Of a stretch of 64,000 bases of DNA, positions 16,179 to 24,498 are shown one piece after another. Source of the DNA: Subtercola sp. PAMC28395 (GTDB lineage Bacteria > Actinomycetota > Actinomycetes > Actinomycetales > Microbacteriaceae). The notes beneath the pieces are model-generated. The model saw only the letters and a list, made by a program, of their open reading frames with translations. It was not told the DNA's origin and did no database searches. The stretch is from positions 620,001 to 684,000 of the forward strand of contig NZ_CP076547.1 in NCBI RefSeq assembly GCF_018889995.1, in the 5' to 3' direction. The translations under genes and the position numbers were made by a program. Each line of letters opens with the position of its first letter. Positions within the stretch are counted from its first letter, which is position 1.

Positions 16179-17425
16179 TACTTGCCGACGACCGCTTCGA
16201 GGTTCTTCTGGGTCTGGTCGAGAATGGCCTGCGGGTCACCCGTTGCGATGGATTCGAGCTGCGAGTTGAGATCGGTGATCACATCGGAGGCACCCTTCGC
16301 CGTGGGTACACCCTGAGCGAAGTCGGCCGACTCGAGGAACGGTGCGAAGGTGGGGTTGGCCGCCTTCCATTTGTCGGCTGCCGACTGCACAGACGGCATC
16401 ACGCCGAATGCGCTGGCGAATGACAACTGCTGGTCGGTGGAGGTGAGTTGTTCGACGAGCTTGAGTGCAGCGTCCTGGTTCTGGCTGTCGGCAGCGATGC
16501 CCCAGCAGTTGGTGAACTGGAGTGTGCCCTGGCCGGCCGGCCCAGCTGGCAGCTGTGCGACCGTGTACTTGATGGCCGGGTAGTCGCTCTTCATTGCGCC
16601 GCCGATCCAGTTGCCCTCGATCGTCATCGCTGCGAGGCCCTTGCCGAAGGCCTCGCCACCCCAGCCTGCGCCGAGGTCTTTGGTGGTCTTGGCCGAACCG
16701 CTCGCGAGCAGAGACTTCACGTACTGGAGCCCGGCGACGTTCGCTGCGCTGTTGGCGGTGGCTGTCTTGCCGTCGGCGCTGACGAGCCCACCACCGGCCT
16801 GTGCCATGAAGGCACCGAGACGGGCGTATTCCGGCGAGAAGGCGAGGCCGACGTGGTCGGCCGTGGTGAGCTTGGCCGCGACCGCGCTCAGCTGGTCCCA
16901 CGTCTTCGGGATGTCTGCATCGGTCAGGCCGGCCTGCGCCCACATGTCGGTGTTGATTTCGAGGCCGAGGGTCGAGAAGTCCTTCGGTGCGCAGTAGAAC
17001 TTGCCGTCGTAGGTGAACGAGCTGACCAGCGTCGGGTAGAAGTCGTCTTTGTTTGCGAGCTTGTCGCCGTAGGCAAGCAGTGACCCGTTTGCTGCGTAGC
17101 CGGCGAGCGCATCGGTCGAGACGTAGAACACGTCGGCGGGTTTGCCCGATGCGAAGCCCTGGGCGAGTTGCTGGTTGAGGTCTGAGGCCGCACTGACGGT
17201 GGCGGTCGTTCCTGACGATGACGACCAGGCGGCGACCGCGTCGGTCACGGCCTTCGTCTCGGCGTCACCGCTCGAGCCGATCAGAACGGTGAGGGGCGAG
17301 CCTGCGTTCTGGGTGGCGCCTGCGCTGCCGCCGCTGAAACTCGACCCGCTGCAGCCGGCCAGGCCGACAGCGGTGATCGTGGCGAGTGCGCCGAGGGCGG
17401 CCCACATCTTCTTGCTTCTTTGCAT
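16178..17425 (-). CDS. Sugar-binding lipoprotein of the MalEFG-type importer
   Basis: 415 aa. A type II signal peptide ends in a lipobox with VGLAGC, so Cys about 23 is lipidated and the protein is tethered outside the membrane. The rest is an extracellular solute-binding protein family 1 fold. Start ATG 17425 has AAGGAG 7 nt upstream; an upstream ATG at 17506 would bury the signal peptide and lies in the operator region. It is first gene of the operon 17425-11834, under the LacI operators. Confidence 0.9.
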   Translation of the reverse strand: MQRSKKMWAALGALATITAVGLAGCSGSSFSGGSAGATQNAGSPLTVLIGSSGDAETKAVTDAVAAWSSSSGTTATVSAASDLNQQLAQGFASGKPADVFYVSTDALAGYAANGSLLAYGDKLANKDDFYPTLVSSFTYDGKFYCAPKDFSTLGLEINTDMWAQAGLTDADIPKTWDQLSAVAAKLTTADHVGLAFSPEYARLGAFMAQAGGGLVSADGKTATANSAANVAGLQYVKSLLASGSAKTTKDLGAGWGGEAFGKGLAAMTIEGNWIGGAMKSDYPAIKYTVAQLPAGPAGQGTLQFTNCWGIAADSQNQDAALKLVEQLTSTDQQLSFASAFGVMPSVQSAADKWKAANPTFAPFLESADFAQGVPTAKGASDVITDLNSQLESIATGDPQAILDQTQKNLEAVVGK

Positions 17426-17479
17426 GATTTCTCCTTGGATACCCGGCCTTGGTCGATCGGCAGTCGTCTGCGACCGCAA

Positions 17480-17497
17480 AATTTGATCGATCAAATT
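17480..17497. promoter_or_regulatory. LacI-family operator O1, perfect 18-bp palindrome
   Basis: AATTTGATCGATCAAATT is a perfect palindrome centred between 17488 and 17489, with the central CG typical of LacI/GalR operators. It lies in the divergent promoter region between the binding-protein gene and the repressor gene. Confidence 0.75.
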
Positions 17498-17545
17498 GCT
17501 GTGCATTCACGTTAACCTCGCCCCCGCCGCATTGTCAAGAAATCG

Positions 17546-17560
17546 ATTTGATCGATCCAA
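17546..17560. promoter_or_regulatory. LacI-family operator O2, imperfect
   Basis: ATTTGATCGATCCAA repeats the core TTTGATCGATC of O1, with one base interrupting the right arm. The centres of O1 and O2 are about 65 bp apart, allowing looping or autoregulation of the LacI gene that starts 35 bases downstream. Confidence 0.6.
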
Positions 17561-17594
17561 GCATCGAAGGCTCGATGATGGCATGATGGGGGTC

Positions 17595-18689
17595 ATGAAG
17601 CGGCTCGCCACCATCTCCGACGTCGCAGAGGCCGCAGGGGTCTCGAAACAGACGGTGTCGAACGTTCTGAATACGCCCGCGATCGTGCGACCTGACACCA
17701 GAGAGCGTGTGCAGCGGGCGATCGACACCCTCGAATACCGCCCGCACGCCTCGGCGCGACGGCTACGCACCCGCAAGAGCTCGACCCTGGGCATCCGGCT
17801 AGACCCGATGGTCGACGGCATCTCGGGTTCGGTTCTCGATCGCTTTCTGCACGCGCTGACCGAGCAGGCAGCCGCGTACGGCCTGCGCATCCTGCTGTTC
17901 ACCGCTTCTGACCCCGACGACGAGATCACGCAGTACCGGCGTCTGCTCGACGGTGCTGACGTCGATGCCTTCGTGCTCACCTCCACCTTTCATGGCGACC
18001 CGCGCACCGATTGGCTCATCGCCAATGGGCACGACTTCGTGACCTTCGGGCGCCCCTGGGGCATCGACGACATGGAGGACCCGCAACACCTCTGGGTCGA
18101 CGTCGACGGATGCTCGGGCGTACGTGAAGCGACAACCCACGCCCTCGCGACAGCCGGGCCGCGGGTGGGCTACATCGGCTGGCCGAGCCCGTCGGGCACC
18201 GGCGACGACCGCAGGCGCGGATGGCTCGAGGCCATGGCGGGCTCTGGCACACCTCTGTCGAACGTCGAACTCGCCGCACTACAAGTGGCAATCGACGATG
18301 GAGTGGCCTCAGGCCGAGCCGCGATGTCCGAGCTCCTCGCTGCGAACCCAGCACTGGATGCGGTGGTCTGCGCCAGCGACTCACTTGCCCTCGGCGCGAT
18401 GATGGCGAACGAGCGCGGGGTTGCCGTCACCGGCTACGACAACACACCTGTGGCTGCAGCCGTGGGATTGTCGAGCGTCGAACAGCCGCTGGCCGAGGTC
18501 GCCGCTGGGGTTCTCGAGCTTCTGGTCGGCGGATTCGATGCGCCCACCCTCAAGCCGGGCGACGGCCTCCCTCCAGCCGAATCGAGGCATCGGCTGTTGA
18601 CACCCCGTCTTGTGGTGCGGCAGTCGCTCGACTACTCGGCGGGCGCGGCCTCCGAGACGAAGCAGACGTCGACCGCCCCCGGTCGTTGA
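17595..18689 (+). CDS. LacI-family transcriptional regulator
   Basis: 364 aa. The N-terminal helix-turn-helix ATISDVAEAAGVSKQTVSNVLN and hinge helix HASARRLRTRKSS are clear. They are followed by a periplasmic-binding-protein-like effector domain (about 62-345). The start is ATG 17595 after GGGGGT; an in-frame ATG at 17583 is possible. It is divergent from the MalEFG-type operon and flanked by its palindromic operators, so it most likely represses that operon until sugar binds. Confidence 0.92.
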   Translation: MKRLATISDVAEAAGVSKQTVSNVLNTPAIVRPDTRERVQRAIDTLEYRPHASARRLRTRKSSTLGIRLDPMVDGISGSVLDRFLHALTEQAAAYGLRILLFTASDPDDEITQYRRLLDGADVDAFVLTSTFHGDPRTDWLIANGHDFVTFGRPWGIDDMEDPQHLWVDVDGCSGVREATTHALATAGPRVGYIGWPSPSGTGDDRRRGWLEAMAGSGTPLSNVELAALQVAIDDGVASGRAAMSELLAANPALDAVVCASDSLALGAMMANERGVAVTGYDNTPVAAAVGLSSVEQPLAEVAAGVLELLVGGFDAPTLKPGDGLPPAESRHRLLTPRLVVRQSLDYSAGAASETKQTSTAPGR

Positions 18690-18753
18690 CAGGGTTTCGC
18701 CGTAGCCCGAAGGACGCGCTGCATCGACCGATCATCCATGCAAGAATCTCCCC

Positions 18754-19071
18754 ATGTCAGATCCCATTGTCGTCACCGCCGTCTTCACGCCGGCAACGGG
18801 TGCGCGCGACGCACTCATCGAAGCACTCTCCATCGCGATCGCGGAGGTGCACGACGAGCCGGGTTGCGAACTCTACGCCATCCATGACGCCCCCGACGGC
18901 ACGATCGTCATGCTCGAGAAATGGAGCTCGGTCGATGAGCTCGACCGACACGGTGCCGGTGAACCCGTTGCACGTCTGAACTCATCGCTCGCGGGGTTGC
19001 TGGCCGAACCCGTCGTTGTCACCCGCCTCGTCCCGATTCCAGCGGGCACAGAGGTACAGGGCCAGCTCTAG
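18754..19071 (+). CDS. Antibiotic-biosynthesis-monooxygenase (ABM) fold protein
   Basis: 105 aa. Typical ABM half-barrel pattern: an initial beta strand, EALSIAIAEVHDEPGCELYAIH, and EKWSSVDELDRHGAGEPV. Members act as cofactor-free quinol monooxygenases or dimeric ferredoxin-like proteins. The stop is immediately followed by the GTG start of gluconokinase, so the two are cotranscribed. The physiological substrate is unknown. Confidence 0.85.
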   Translation: MSDPIVVTAVFTPATGARDALIEALSIAIAEVHDEPGCELYAIHDAPDGTIVMLEKWSSVDELDRHGAGEPVARLNSSLAGLLAEPVVVTRLVPIPAGTEVQGQL

Positions 19072-19569
19072 GTGTCAGACCTCGTCATCGTCGCCGGGGT
19101 CAGCGGTTCGGGCAAGTCGACGGTCGGCGAAACACTCGCCCTGGAGCTCGGTGTGCCATTCGTCGACGCTGATTCGCTCCATTCGACGGCGAACGTGGCC
19201 AAGATGGCGGGCGGCACACCCCTCGCCGACGAGGATCGCGAGCCCTGGCTCGAAAGCATCGGCCAGGCCATGCGGGCTGCCGAGAACGATGGCCTGGTCA
19301 TGGCGTGTTCCTCACTGCGCCGGCGCTATCGAGACCAGATCCGGGCATCGGCGCCCGACACGTTCTTCGTGACCCTCACCGGTTCGCGTGAGCTCCTCGC
19401 CGAACGACTGGCCGGTCGCGCCGGCCACTTCATGCCCCCGGCGCTGCTCGATTCGCAGCTGGCGGCGTTCGAGCCGCTGCAACCGGATGAACGGGGCATC
19501 GATCTCTCGATCGACGCCGCCCCGCTTGCCCTCGTCGCTCGCGCCGTCGCGGCCATCCGCGCCCGGTGA
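19072..19569 (+). CDS. gntK: Gluconokinase
   Basis: 165 aa, normal length for the GntK type. The P-loop GVSGSGKST is at residues 9-17. DADSLHSTANVAKMAGGTPLADEDR is the gluconate-kinase signature, and ACSSLRRRYRDQIR and GHFMPPALLDSQ complete the family pattern. It phosphorylates gluconate to 6-phosphogluconate for the pentose phosphate pathway. The GTG start abuts the preceding stop with no gap. No gluconate permease lies nearby. Confidence 0.92.
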   Translation: MSDLVIVAGVSGSGKSTVGETLALELGVPFVDADSLHSTANVAKMAGGTPLADEDREPWLESIGQAMRAAENDGLVMACSSLRRRYRDQIRASAPDTFFVTLTGSRELLAERLAGRAGHFMPPALLDSQLAAFEPLQPDERGIDLSIDAAPLALVARAVAAIRAR

Positions 19570-20244
19570 TCAGTTCTGGTCGGTCGACTTCGTCGTGCTG
19601 ACGCCCGGCAGCTTGATCCGCTCACCGATGTAACTGATGATCGTGCCGGTGACCGTGCCGACGATCGCCAGGCCGCCTGCCATCAGCACGATGGCGAGTA
19701 CTCGTCCAAGCGGGGTCACCGGGTACGTGTCGCCGTACCCCACGGTCGTGATGGTCACCGACGCCCACCACAGCGCATCGCCGATCGAAGTGATCGTTGC
19801 GCCGGGGGCGTGCCGCTCGACGTTCAGCTCCAGCAGGGCGATCATCCACACGAAGAGAATTGCGTAGCCGCCGGCGACGATCAGGATCCGGGTGCGCACC
19901 GCAGCGCCGCTCGCCTGGCGGAAATACGAGAGGTTCTGAAGGTACTGCAGGATGCGCAGCGGTCGGAGGAACGGCACGATCACCGTGAGCGCATCGACCT
20001 TGTGGGTCGCGACGAATGTCAGCGGGCGTGCACTCAACACTGCCCGCACGACGTAGTCCGCAAGGAACACGACCCAGATCACGATCATCGAGACCCGCAG
20101 TCCGATCACCGCATCCCGAGGCGCCGACTCCCAGAGGATCGCGAGCGAGTAGACGCCGAGAAAGACGACAGAGAGCACCGTCATGGGCCACGCGGTGCGC
20201 GCGTCCCACCAGAGTTCTCTGCTGGATTTGGGTGGTGTACTCAC
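19570..20244 (-). CDS. Voltage-gated-like potassium channel
   Basis: 224 aa. The membrane part has a pore loop with SVTITTVGYGDTYPVTPLGR, containing the K+ selectivity filter TVGYGD. Four preceding hydrophobic segments and a weak S4-like helix (LRPLRILQYLQNL) make a 6-TM layout with few charges. GTG 20244 overlaps the stop of the upstream transporter gene (GTGA). No large cytosolic RCK domain is present. Confidence 0.88.
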   Translation of the reverse strand: MSTPPKSSRELWWDARTAWPMTVLSVVFLGVYSLAILWESAPRDAVIGLRVSMIVIWVVFLADYVVRAVLSARPLTFVATHKVDALTVIVPFLRPLRILQYLQNLSYFRQASGAAVRTRILIVAGGYAILFVWMIALLELNVERHAPGATITSIGDALWWASVTITTVGYGDTYPVTPLGRVLAIVLMAGGLAIVGTVTGTIISYIGERIKLPGVSTTKSTDQN

Positions 20245-21425
20245 GCGCGTTCCCTCCGCGGCATGACAACCTCCTTGATGATGAGGATCGCACCGGCCGA
20301 GATCGGGATGGCCACGAGTGCTCCGGCGAGTCCGAACAGGGTTCCGCCGGCCAGGGCGGAGATCAGCACCACCGAACCGGGGACCGACACAGCCTTGCTC
20401 ATCACCTTGGGTGTCAGCACATATGCCTCGACCTGCATGTAGATGAGCATGAAGATCAGAACGATCAACGCGGAGAGTGGCGAGTGGATGAACGCGATGA
20501 CGGTCATAGCGGCCGTGGTGAGAACCGTGCCGATCAGCGGGATCAGCGTGATGAAGAATGCTGCGATTCCGATGATGAACGCTCCCGGCACACCCACGAT
20601 CGAGAGCAGCACGACGCTGTAGACCGCATTGCAGAACGCGAGGATCACCATGCCGCTCAGGTACTTGCCGACGTTGCGCAGGATCTGGTTGGTGTACTTC
20701 TCGAACGACGCCCGCTTCGACGCTGCGACCAGCTTGAATCCCGCCTCCTTGGTTGCATCGTAGGTCGCCACGAAGTAGATCGTCAGAATCGCGATGAAGA
20801 AGCCGGAGGTGATGGCGTTGGCGATGTCGAGCCCGAGCCCGACGAGCCCGTTGCCGACGGTGACCCACACCTGCGGGTCACTCGCTTCTTTCGCAACCCA
20901 GCTGAGAATCGCGCCAACCACTCCATTGCTGGCTTCGTTGGTCTGGTCGAACCACCCTTCATCCCGTAGCCGGGTGATCTCCGCCGGGATAGACGTCGCC
21001 AGCTGGCTGACCTGCTGGATGATCAACGGCAGTATCACCCAGATCACCGTCACCAACACAGCGACGATCAAGAGGATGACCGTGACCAGCGCCCACGCCC
21101 TGCTGAAGCCTCGCCGCTCGAACCAGCGGATGAGCGGGTCGAGCCCGACGGTCACGAATAGAGCGAGAAAGACTGAGAAGACGATGGTGCGGAGGTTGTA
21201 GATGGCCAGCCCGGTGGCGAGCGCCCCGAGCACACCGAGGGTGACCACATACCCCCAGCCGAACCCGCGGTGTGGCATTCCGAGCATCCCGGGGTCGTCG
21301 ATGATCGAACCGGTCTCGACAACGAGCGGTCCCGCGGGGGCGCCAGCGTGGTTCGAGCCCGTCACAGCGTCGTTGTCGGCCGTCGGTATGGCGTCGAGGC
21401 CGCCGTCGGTGGTGTTGTCGGTCAT
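20241..21425 (-). CDS. AI-2E family membrane transporter
   Basis: 394 aa. About seven or eight membrane segments, with the family pattern VFSVFLALFVTVGLDPLIRWFERRG near the start, TIYFVATYDATK in the middle and a C-terminal GSVVLISALAGGTLFGLAGALVAIP block. About 65 N-terminal residues are cytosolic and low complexity. Start ATG 21425 has CAGGAGACC upstream; an in-frame earlier start at 21458 is less likely. Family members are assigned to AI-2 export, Na+/H+ exchange or unknown transport. Confidence 0.88.
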   Translation of the reverse strand: MTDNTTDGGLDAIPTADNDAVTGSNHAGAPAGPLVVETGSIIDDPGMLGMPHRGFGWGYVVTLGVLGALATGLAIYNLRTIVFSVFLALFVTVGLDPLIRWFERRGFSRAWALVTVILLIVAVLVTVIWVILPLIIQQVSQLATSIPAEITRLRDEGWFDQTNEASNGVVGAILSWVAKEASDPQVWVTVGNGLVGLGLDIANAITSGFFIAILTIYFVATYDATKEAGFKLVAASKRASFEKYTNQILRNVGKYLSGMVILAFCNAVYSVVLLSIVGVPGAFIIGIAAFFITLIPLIGTVLTTAAMTVIAFIHSPLSALIVLIFMLIYMQVEAYVLTPKVMSKAVSVPGSVVLISALAGGTLFGLAGALVAIPISAGAILIIKEVVMPRRERA

Positions 21426-21523
21426 TCGGGTCTCCTGGCAGCATTGGCGATTGACCACATGGTATTGCTCCGCGGCCCCCGGCGGTGAACGCCACGTCGC
21501 GCACGGAGTGTGCGGCAGAAAGG

Positions 21524-22693
21524 CTAGAGCAGTGCCCGCGTCGCAATCGGCGCCGACAGCGCGCTCATCGACTTCTCGCGGCCTGCCAGATAGTACGCTG
21601 TCGAAACTGGTGCGCTGGAGAAAACCGCCTGCTGTTCCAGCTCCTTCTCGGCAATCAACGGCCAGTTGGGGCTGAGGAGAAGCTCCCGGCCCATCGCCAC
21701 AAGATCGGCGCTCCCGGACGAGATCACGTCGTCTGCCTGCTGGGCATTCACGATCAGGCCGACCGCCATCGTGGCGATATCAGCTCTCAAGCGCACGGCC
21801 CGGGCGAGCGGAACCTGGTAACCGGGTTCGAGCTTGATACCAGCACCCGGCTCCAATGGGGAGGCCGCCGTGGCGCCCATCCCTCCCGAAGAGCAGTCGA
21901 TCAGGTCGACGCCGATCCCCTTCAGAGTCAGCGCGAGCGTGATCGAGTCTTCGAGGTCCCAGCCGTCACCGTCGATCGCCGACAGCCTGACGAAGAGCGC
22001 TTTGCGATCGGGCCAGACACGCCGGATGGCTTCGACGAGTTCGACCAGGAAGCGAATGCGGTTCTCGAACGAGCCACCGTACTTGTCGGTGCGGGTGTTC
22101 GTCACCGCCGACAGGAACTCGTGGATTAGATAGCCGTGACCGCCCTGGAGCTCGAGTACTTCGTAGCCGGCAGTATCGGCCCGGGCAGCGGCCCTCGCCC
22201 AGCCCGCGACGGTATCGGCGATGTCAACCGTGCTGAGCATGCGCGGCACCGGGTACCCCGGTGCATGGGGCGTATCTGTTGCTCCGACGACCTCCCAGCC
22301 CTGCCAGTCAGCACCCTCGTCGAGTTCAAGCGGCCCTCGCCCGTGCCACGGGTACTTGCCCCTGGCCTTCCGGCCGGTCTGGAGAAACTGGATGCCCGGC
22401 ACCGAACCCTGGTCGGTGATGAATTTCGCGATCCGGCTGAGCGGCTCGATGAACTCGTCAGCCCACAGCCCCAGGTCTCCGGCAGTGCCGTTGTTGAACT
22501 GGATGGGGCTCGTGCCCTCCTGGATGACGAGGCCGGCCCCGCCCGCAGCGAATCGCCCGAGATGCATCAGGTGCCAGTCCGTCGCGAAGCCGTCTACCCC
22601 TTTGTACTGCCACATCGGGCTCACGACGATGCGATTGCGAAGGGTGACACCCCGGAGGGTCAGTGGGCTGAACAGTGCCGAACCCTGTGCCAT
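21524..22693 (-). CDS. Old Yellow Enzyme family oxidoreductase (YqjM/XenA-like)
   Basis: 389 aa TIM barrel binding FMN. The family layout is clear: LRNRIVVSPMWQYKGVDG, DLGLWADEF, QFLQTGRKA, the substrate-anion pair in GGHGYLIHEF, and NTRTDKYGGSFENRIRF. The redox-tuning Cys of YqjM/XenA (PMCxY) is Trp28 here. Such enzymes reduce activated C=C bonds of enones with NAD(P)H. Start ATG 22693 has AAGGA upstream. It is the last gene of the CoA-thioester operon and suits an alicyclic enone intermediate. Confidence 0.88.
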   Translation of the reverse strand: MAQGSALFSPLTLRGVTLRNRIVVSPMWQYKGVDGFATDWHLMHLGRFAAGGAGLVIQEGTSPIQFNNGTAGDLGLWADEFIEPLSRIAKFITDQGSVPGIQFLQTGRKARGKYPWHGRGPLELDEGADWQGWEVVGATDTPHAPGYPVPRMLSTVDIADTVAGWARAAARADTAGYEVLELQGGHGYLIHEFLSAVTNTRTDKYGGSFENRIRFLVELVEAIRRVWPDRKALFVRLSAIDGDGWDLEDSITLALTLKGIGVDLIDCSSGGMGATAASPLEPGAGIKLEPGYQVPLARAVRLRADIATMAVGLIVNAQQADDVISSGSADLVAMGRELLLSPNWPLIAEKELEQQAVFSSAPVSTAYYLAGREKSMSALSAPIATRALL

Positions 22694-22778
22694 TGTGCGT
22701 TGTCCTTCTTCTGACGAGGTCTGGCTTCGGACCACGTGTGGTCGAATGCTCTACTACGGGGTTCTGGGCTTGACGCGA

Positions 22779-23951
22779 TCAGCGTTCGAGAACGACAGCG
22801 AGCCCCTGGCCCACACCGATGCAGATGGCCGCCACGGCGACGCCGCCGCCGCGTCGCTTGAGCTCGTGTGCGGCGTGACCGACGATCCGGCCACCGGATG
22901 CACCGAGGGGATGCCCGATCGCGATCGCGCCCCCGTGGATGTTCACCCGGCTCGGGTCGAGCTCGGGCCAGAGACGAAGGCAGGCCAGGCTCTGGGCAGC
23001 GAATGCTTCGTTGAGTTCGACGAAGTCCACGTCGGCCCACGTCTTGCCCGCGTTGCGAAGGGCCCTGTTGACCGCCTCGACAGGGCCGATACCGAAGACA
23101 TCGGGGTCGACGGCGGCCACGCCCCTGCCGATGATCCTCGCGAGAGGTTCGGCATCGATCGGCGCATTCTCCGCGCCGATGATGAGCATCGATGCACCGT
23201 CGTTGAGGGGTGACGAGTTGCCGGCGGTGATCGTGCCGTTCTCTGCGAATGCAGGCTTCAACCCCGAGAGAGAAGCGACCGTCGAGTCGGCACGGATTCC
23301 CTCGTCACGGGTCAGGTCGACCCCCGGAACGGAGACGATCTCGTTCTCGTAGATCCCGGCATCCCAGGCAGCAGCCGCCTTGACATGGCTGCTGGCCGCA
23401 AAAGCGTCCTGTTCCTCGCGGGTGATGCCGTAGCGCTCGGCGAGGATCTCGTTCGAGGCCCCGAGGGAGATGGTCCACTCCTTCGGCATACGTGGATTGA
23501 CCAGCCTCCAGCCGATCGTCGTCGAATGCATGATCTCATTCGTCGCGGGGAAGGCTTTGCTCGGCTTGGAGACGACCCAGGGTGCCCGGCTCATCGATTC
23601 CACCCCGCCGGCCAGCACGAGTGAGGAATCGCCGGTCTCCACAAGCCTGCTCGCATCCATGATCGCCTGCAGGCTCGAGCCGCACAGCCGGTTCACGGTC
23701 ACACCGGGCACCGACGTCGGCAGCCCCGCCAGCAGTGCGGACATGCGTGCCACGTCGCGGTTGTCTTCGCCGGCCTGGTTGGCCGCCCCCGCAATGACGT
23801 CATCGATCCTCGCGGGGTCGACTCCAGGGTTCCTGGCGAGGATCTCCTTGATCGTGACAGCGAGCAGGTCATCGGGCCTCTGGCCCGAGAGAGATTTGCC
23901 GAATCGGCCGAACGGTGTGCGTATTGCGTCGTAGACGAAACTGGCGGTCAT
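22779..23951 (-). CDS. Acetyl-CoA C-acyltransferase (thiolase)
   Basis: 390 aa. Nucleophile Cys90 in TVNRLCGSS, catalytic His in GHPLGASGGR and the second Cys in CIGVGQG are all present, as is the thiolase Asn in NEAFAAQ. The protein is of the catabolic thiolase I/3-oxoadipyl type by length and motifs. It ends the beta-oxidation-like sequence encoded by this operon. Start ATG 23951 is one base past the flavin reductase stop. Confidence 0.92.
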   Translation of the reverse strand: MTASFVYDAIRTPFGRFGKSLSGQRPDDLLAVTIKEILARNPGVDPARIDDVIAGAANQAGEDNRDVARMSALLAGLPTSVPGVTVNRLCGSSLQAIMDASRLVETGDSSLVLAGGVESMSRAPWVVSKPSKAFPATNEIMHSTTIGWRLVNPRMPKEWTISLGASNEILAERYGITREEQDAFAASSHVKAAAAWDAGIYENEIVSVPGVDLTRDEGIRADSTVASLSGLKPAFAENGTITAGNSSPLNDGASMLIIGAENAPIDAEPLARIIGRGVAAVDPDVFGIGPVEAVNRALRNAGKTWADVDFVELNEAFAAQSLACLRLWPELDPSRVNIHGGAIAIGHPLGASGGRIVGHAAHELKRRGGGVAVAAICIGVGQGLAVVLER

Positions 23952-23952
23952 G

Positions 23953-24486
23953 TCACTCGATCCGGCTGTGGTCGCCCAGGCGGTGCCACGCACGGTTGTG
24001 GTACACCAGCGGGTCTGTCTCAGCAGGTAGCTGCGGCTTCGCTTCGAGCGCCTCGACCAGCACGATGGACGAGCCTCCGGCTTGCATCTGGTTCAGAACG
24101 CGCGCCCTGATCCACGTGCGGGCCTGGGGGAAGTACGTCTCGCCGGTCGGCAGCACGTCCCAGAGTGTGCGGTCCGCGAACCGGTCGACTCCACTTGTGG
24201 CGCCCAGTTTGGCGATGTGCAGCTGCTCTGCACTCAGGAGGTGAACCACCACGGTGCGTGCCCGACGGATCGTCGGGGTACTCGACGAGATCGCCGAGAC
24301 CGAGAACATGATGAGGGGCGGCTCGGCGCTGACCGAAGCGACTGACGTCGCGGTCAGCGCTACGGGCCCATCGCCAGCATCTGCAGTGATGACTGCGACA
24401 CCGGCAGGATGATCCCTGAAGGCGTTCTTGAATTCATCGGCGCTGAGTACCGCTTCGGTGAGGGGGTCGTAGTTCTCTTTGATCAT
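23953..24486 (-). CDS. Flavin reductase family protein, copy 1
   Basis: 177 aa split-barrel flavin reductase: FRDHPAGVAVITADAGDGPVALT, SVSAEPPLIMFSVS and the end motif PLVYHNRAWHRL. Such proteins reduce FMN or FAD with NAD(P)H and supply two-component monooxygenases. It sits in the CoA operon between acyl-CoA dehydrogenase and thiolase. The likely clients are the luciferase-like monooxygenases at 30175 and 43089. A second homologue is at 42527. Confidence 0.88.
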   Translation of the reverse strand: MIKENYDPLTEAVLSADEFKNAFRDHPAGVAVITADAGDGPVALTATSVASVSAEPPLIMFSVSAISSSTPTIRRARTVVVHLLSAEQLHIAKLGATSGVDRFADRTLWDVLPTGETYFPQARTWIRARVLNQMQAGGSSIVLVEALEAKPQLPAETDPLVYHNRAWHRLGDHSRIE

Positions 24487-24498
24487 GATCGGTCCTTA

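Noticed and set aside
15156-16316. A 386-codon open frame antisense to the MalF-type permease
   Set aside because: Composition (Arg, His, Asp, Glu, Gln rich) is what the reverse complement of a membrane protein gene yields; no start signal.
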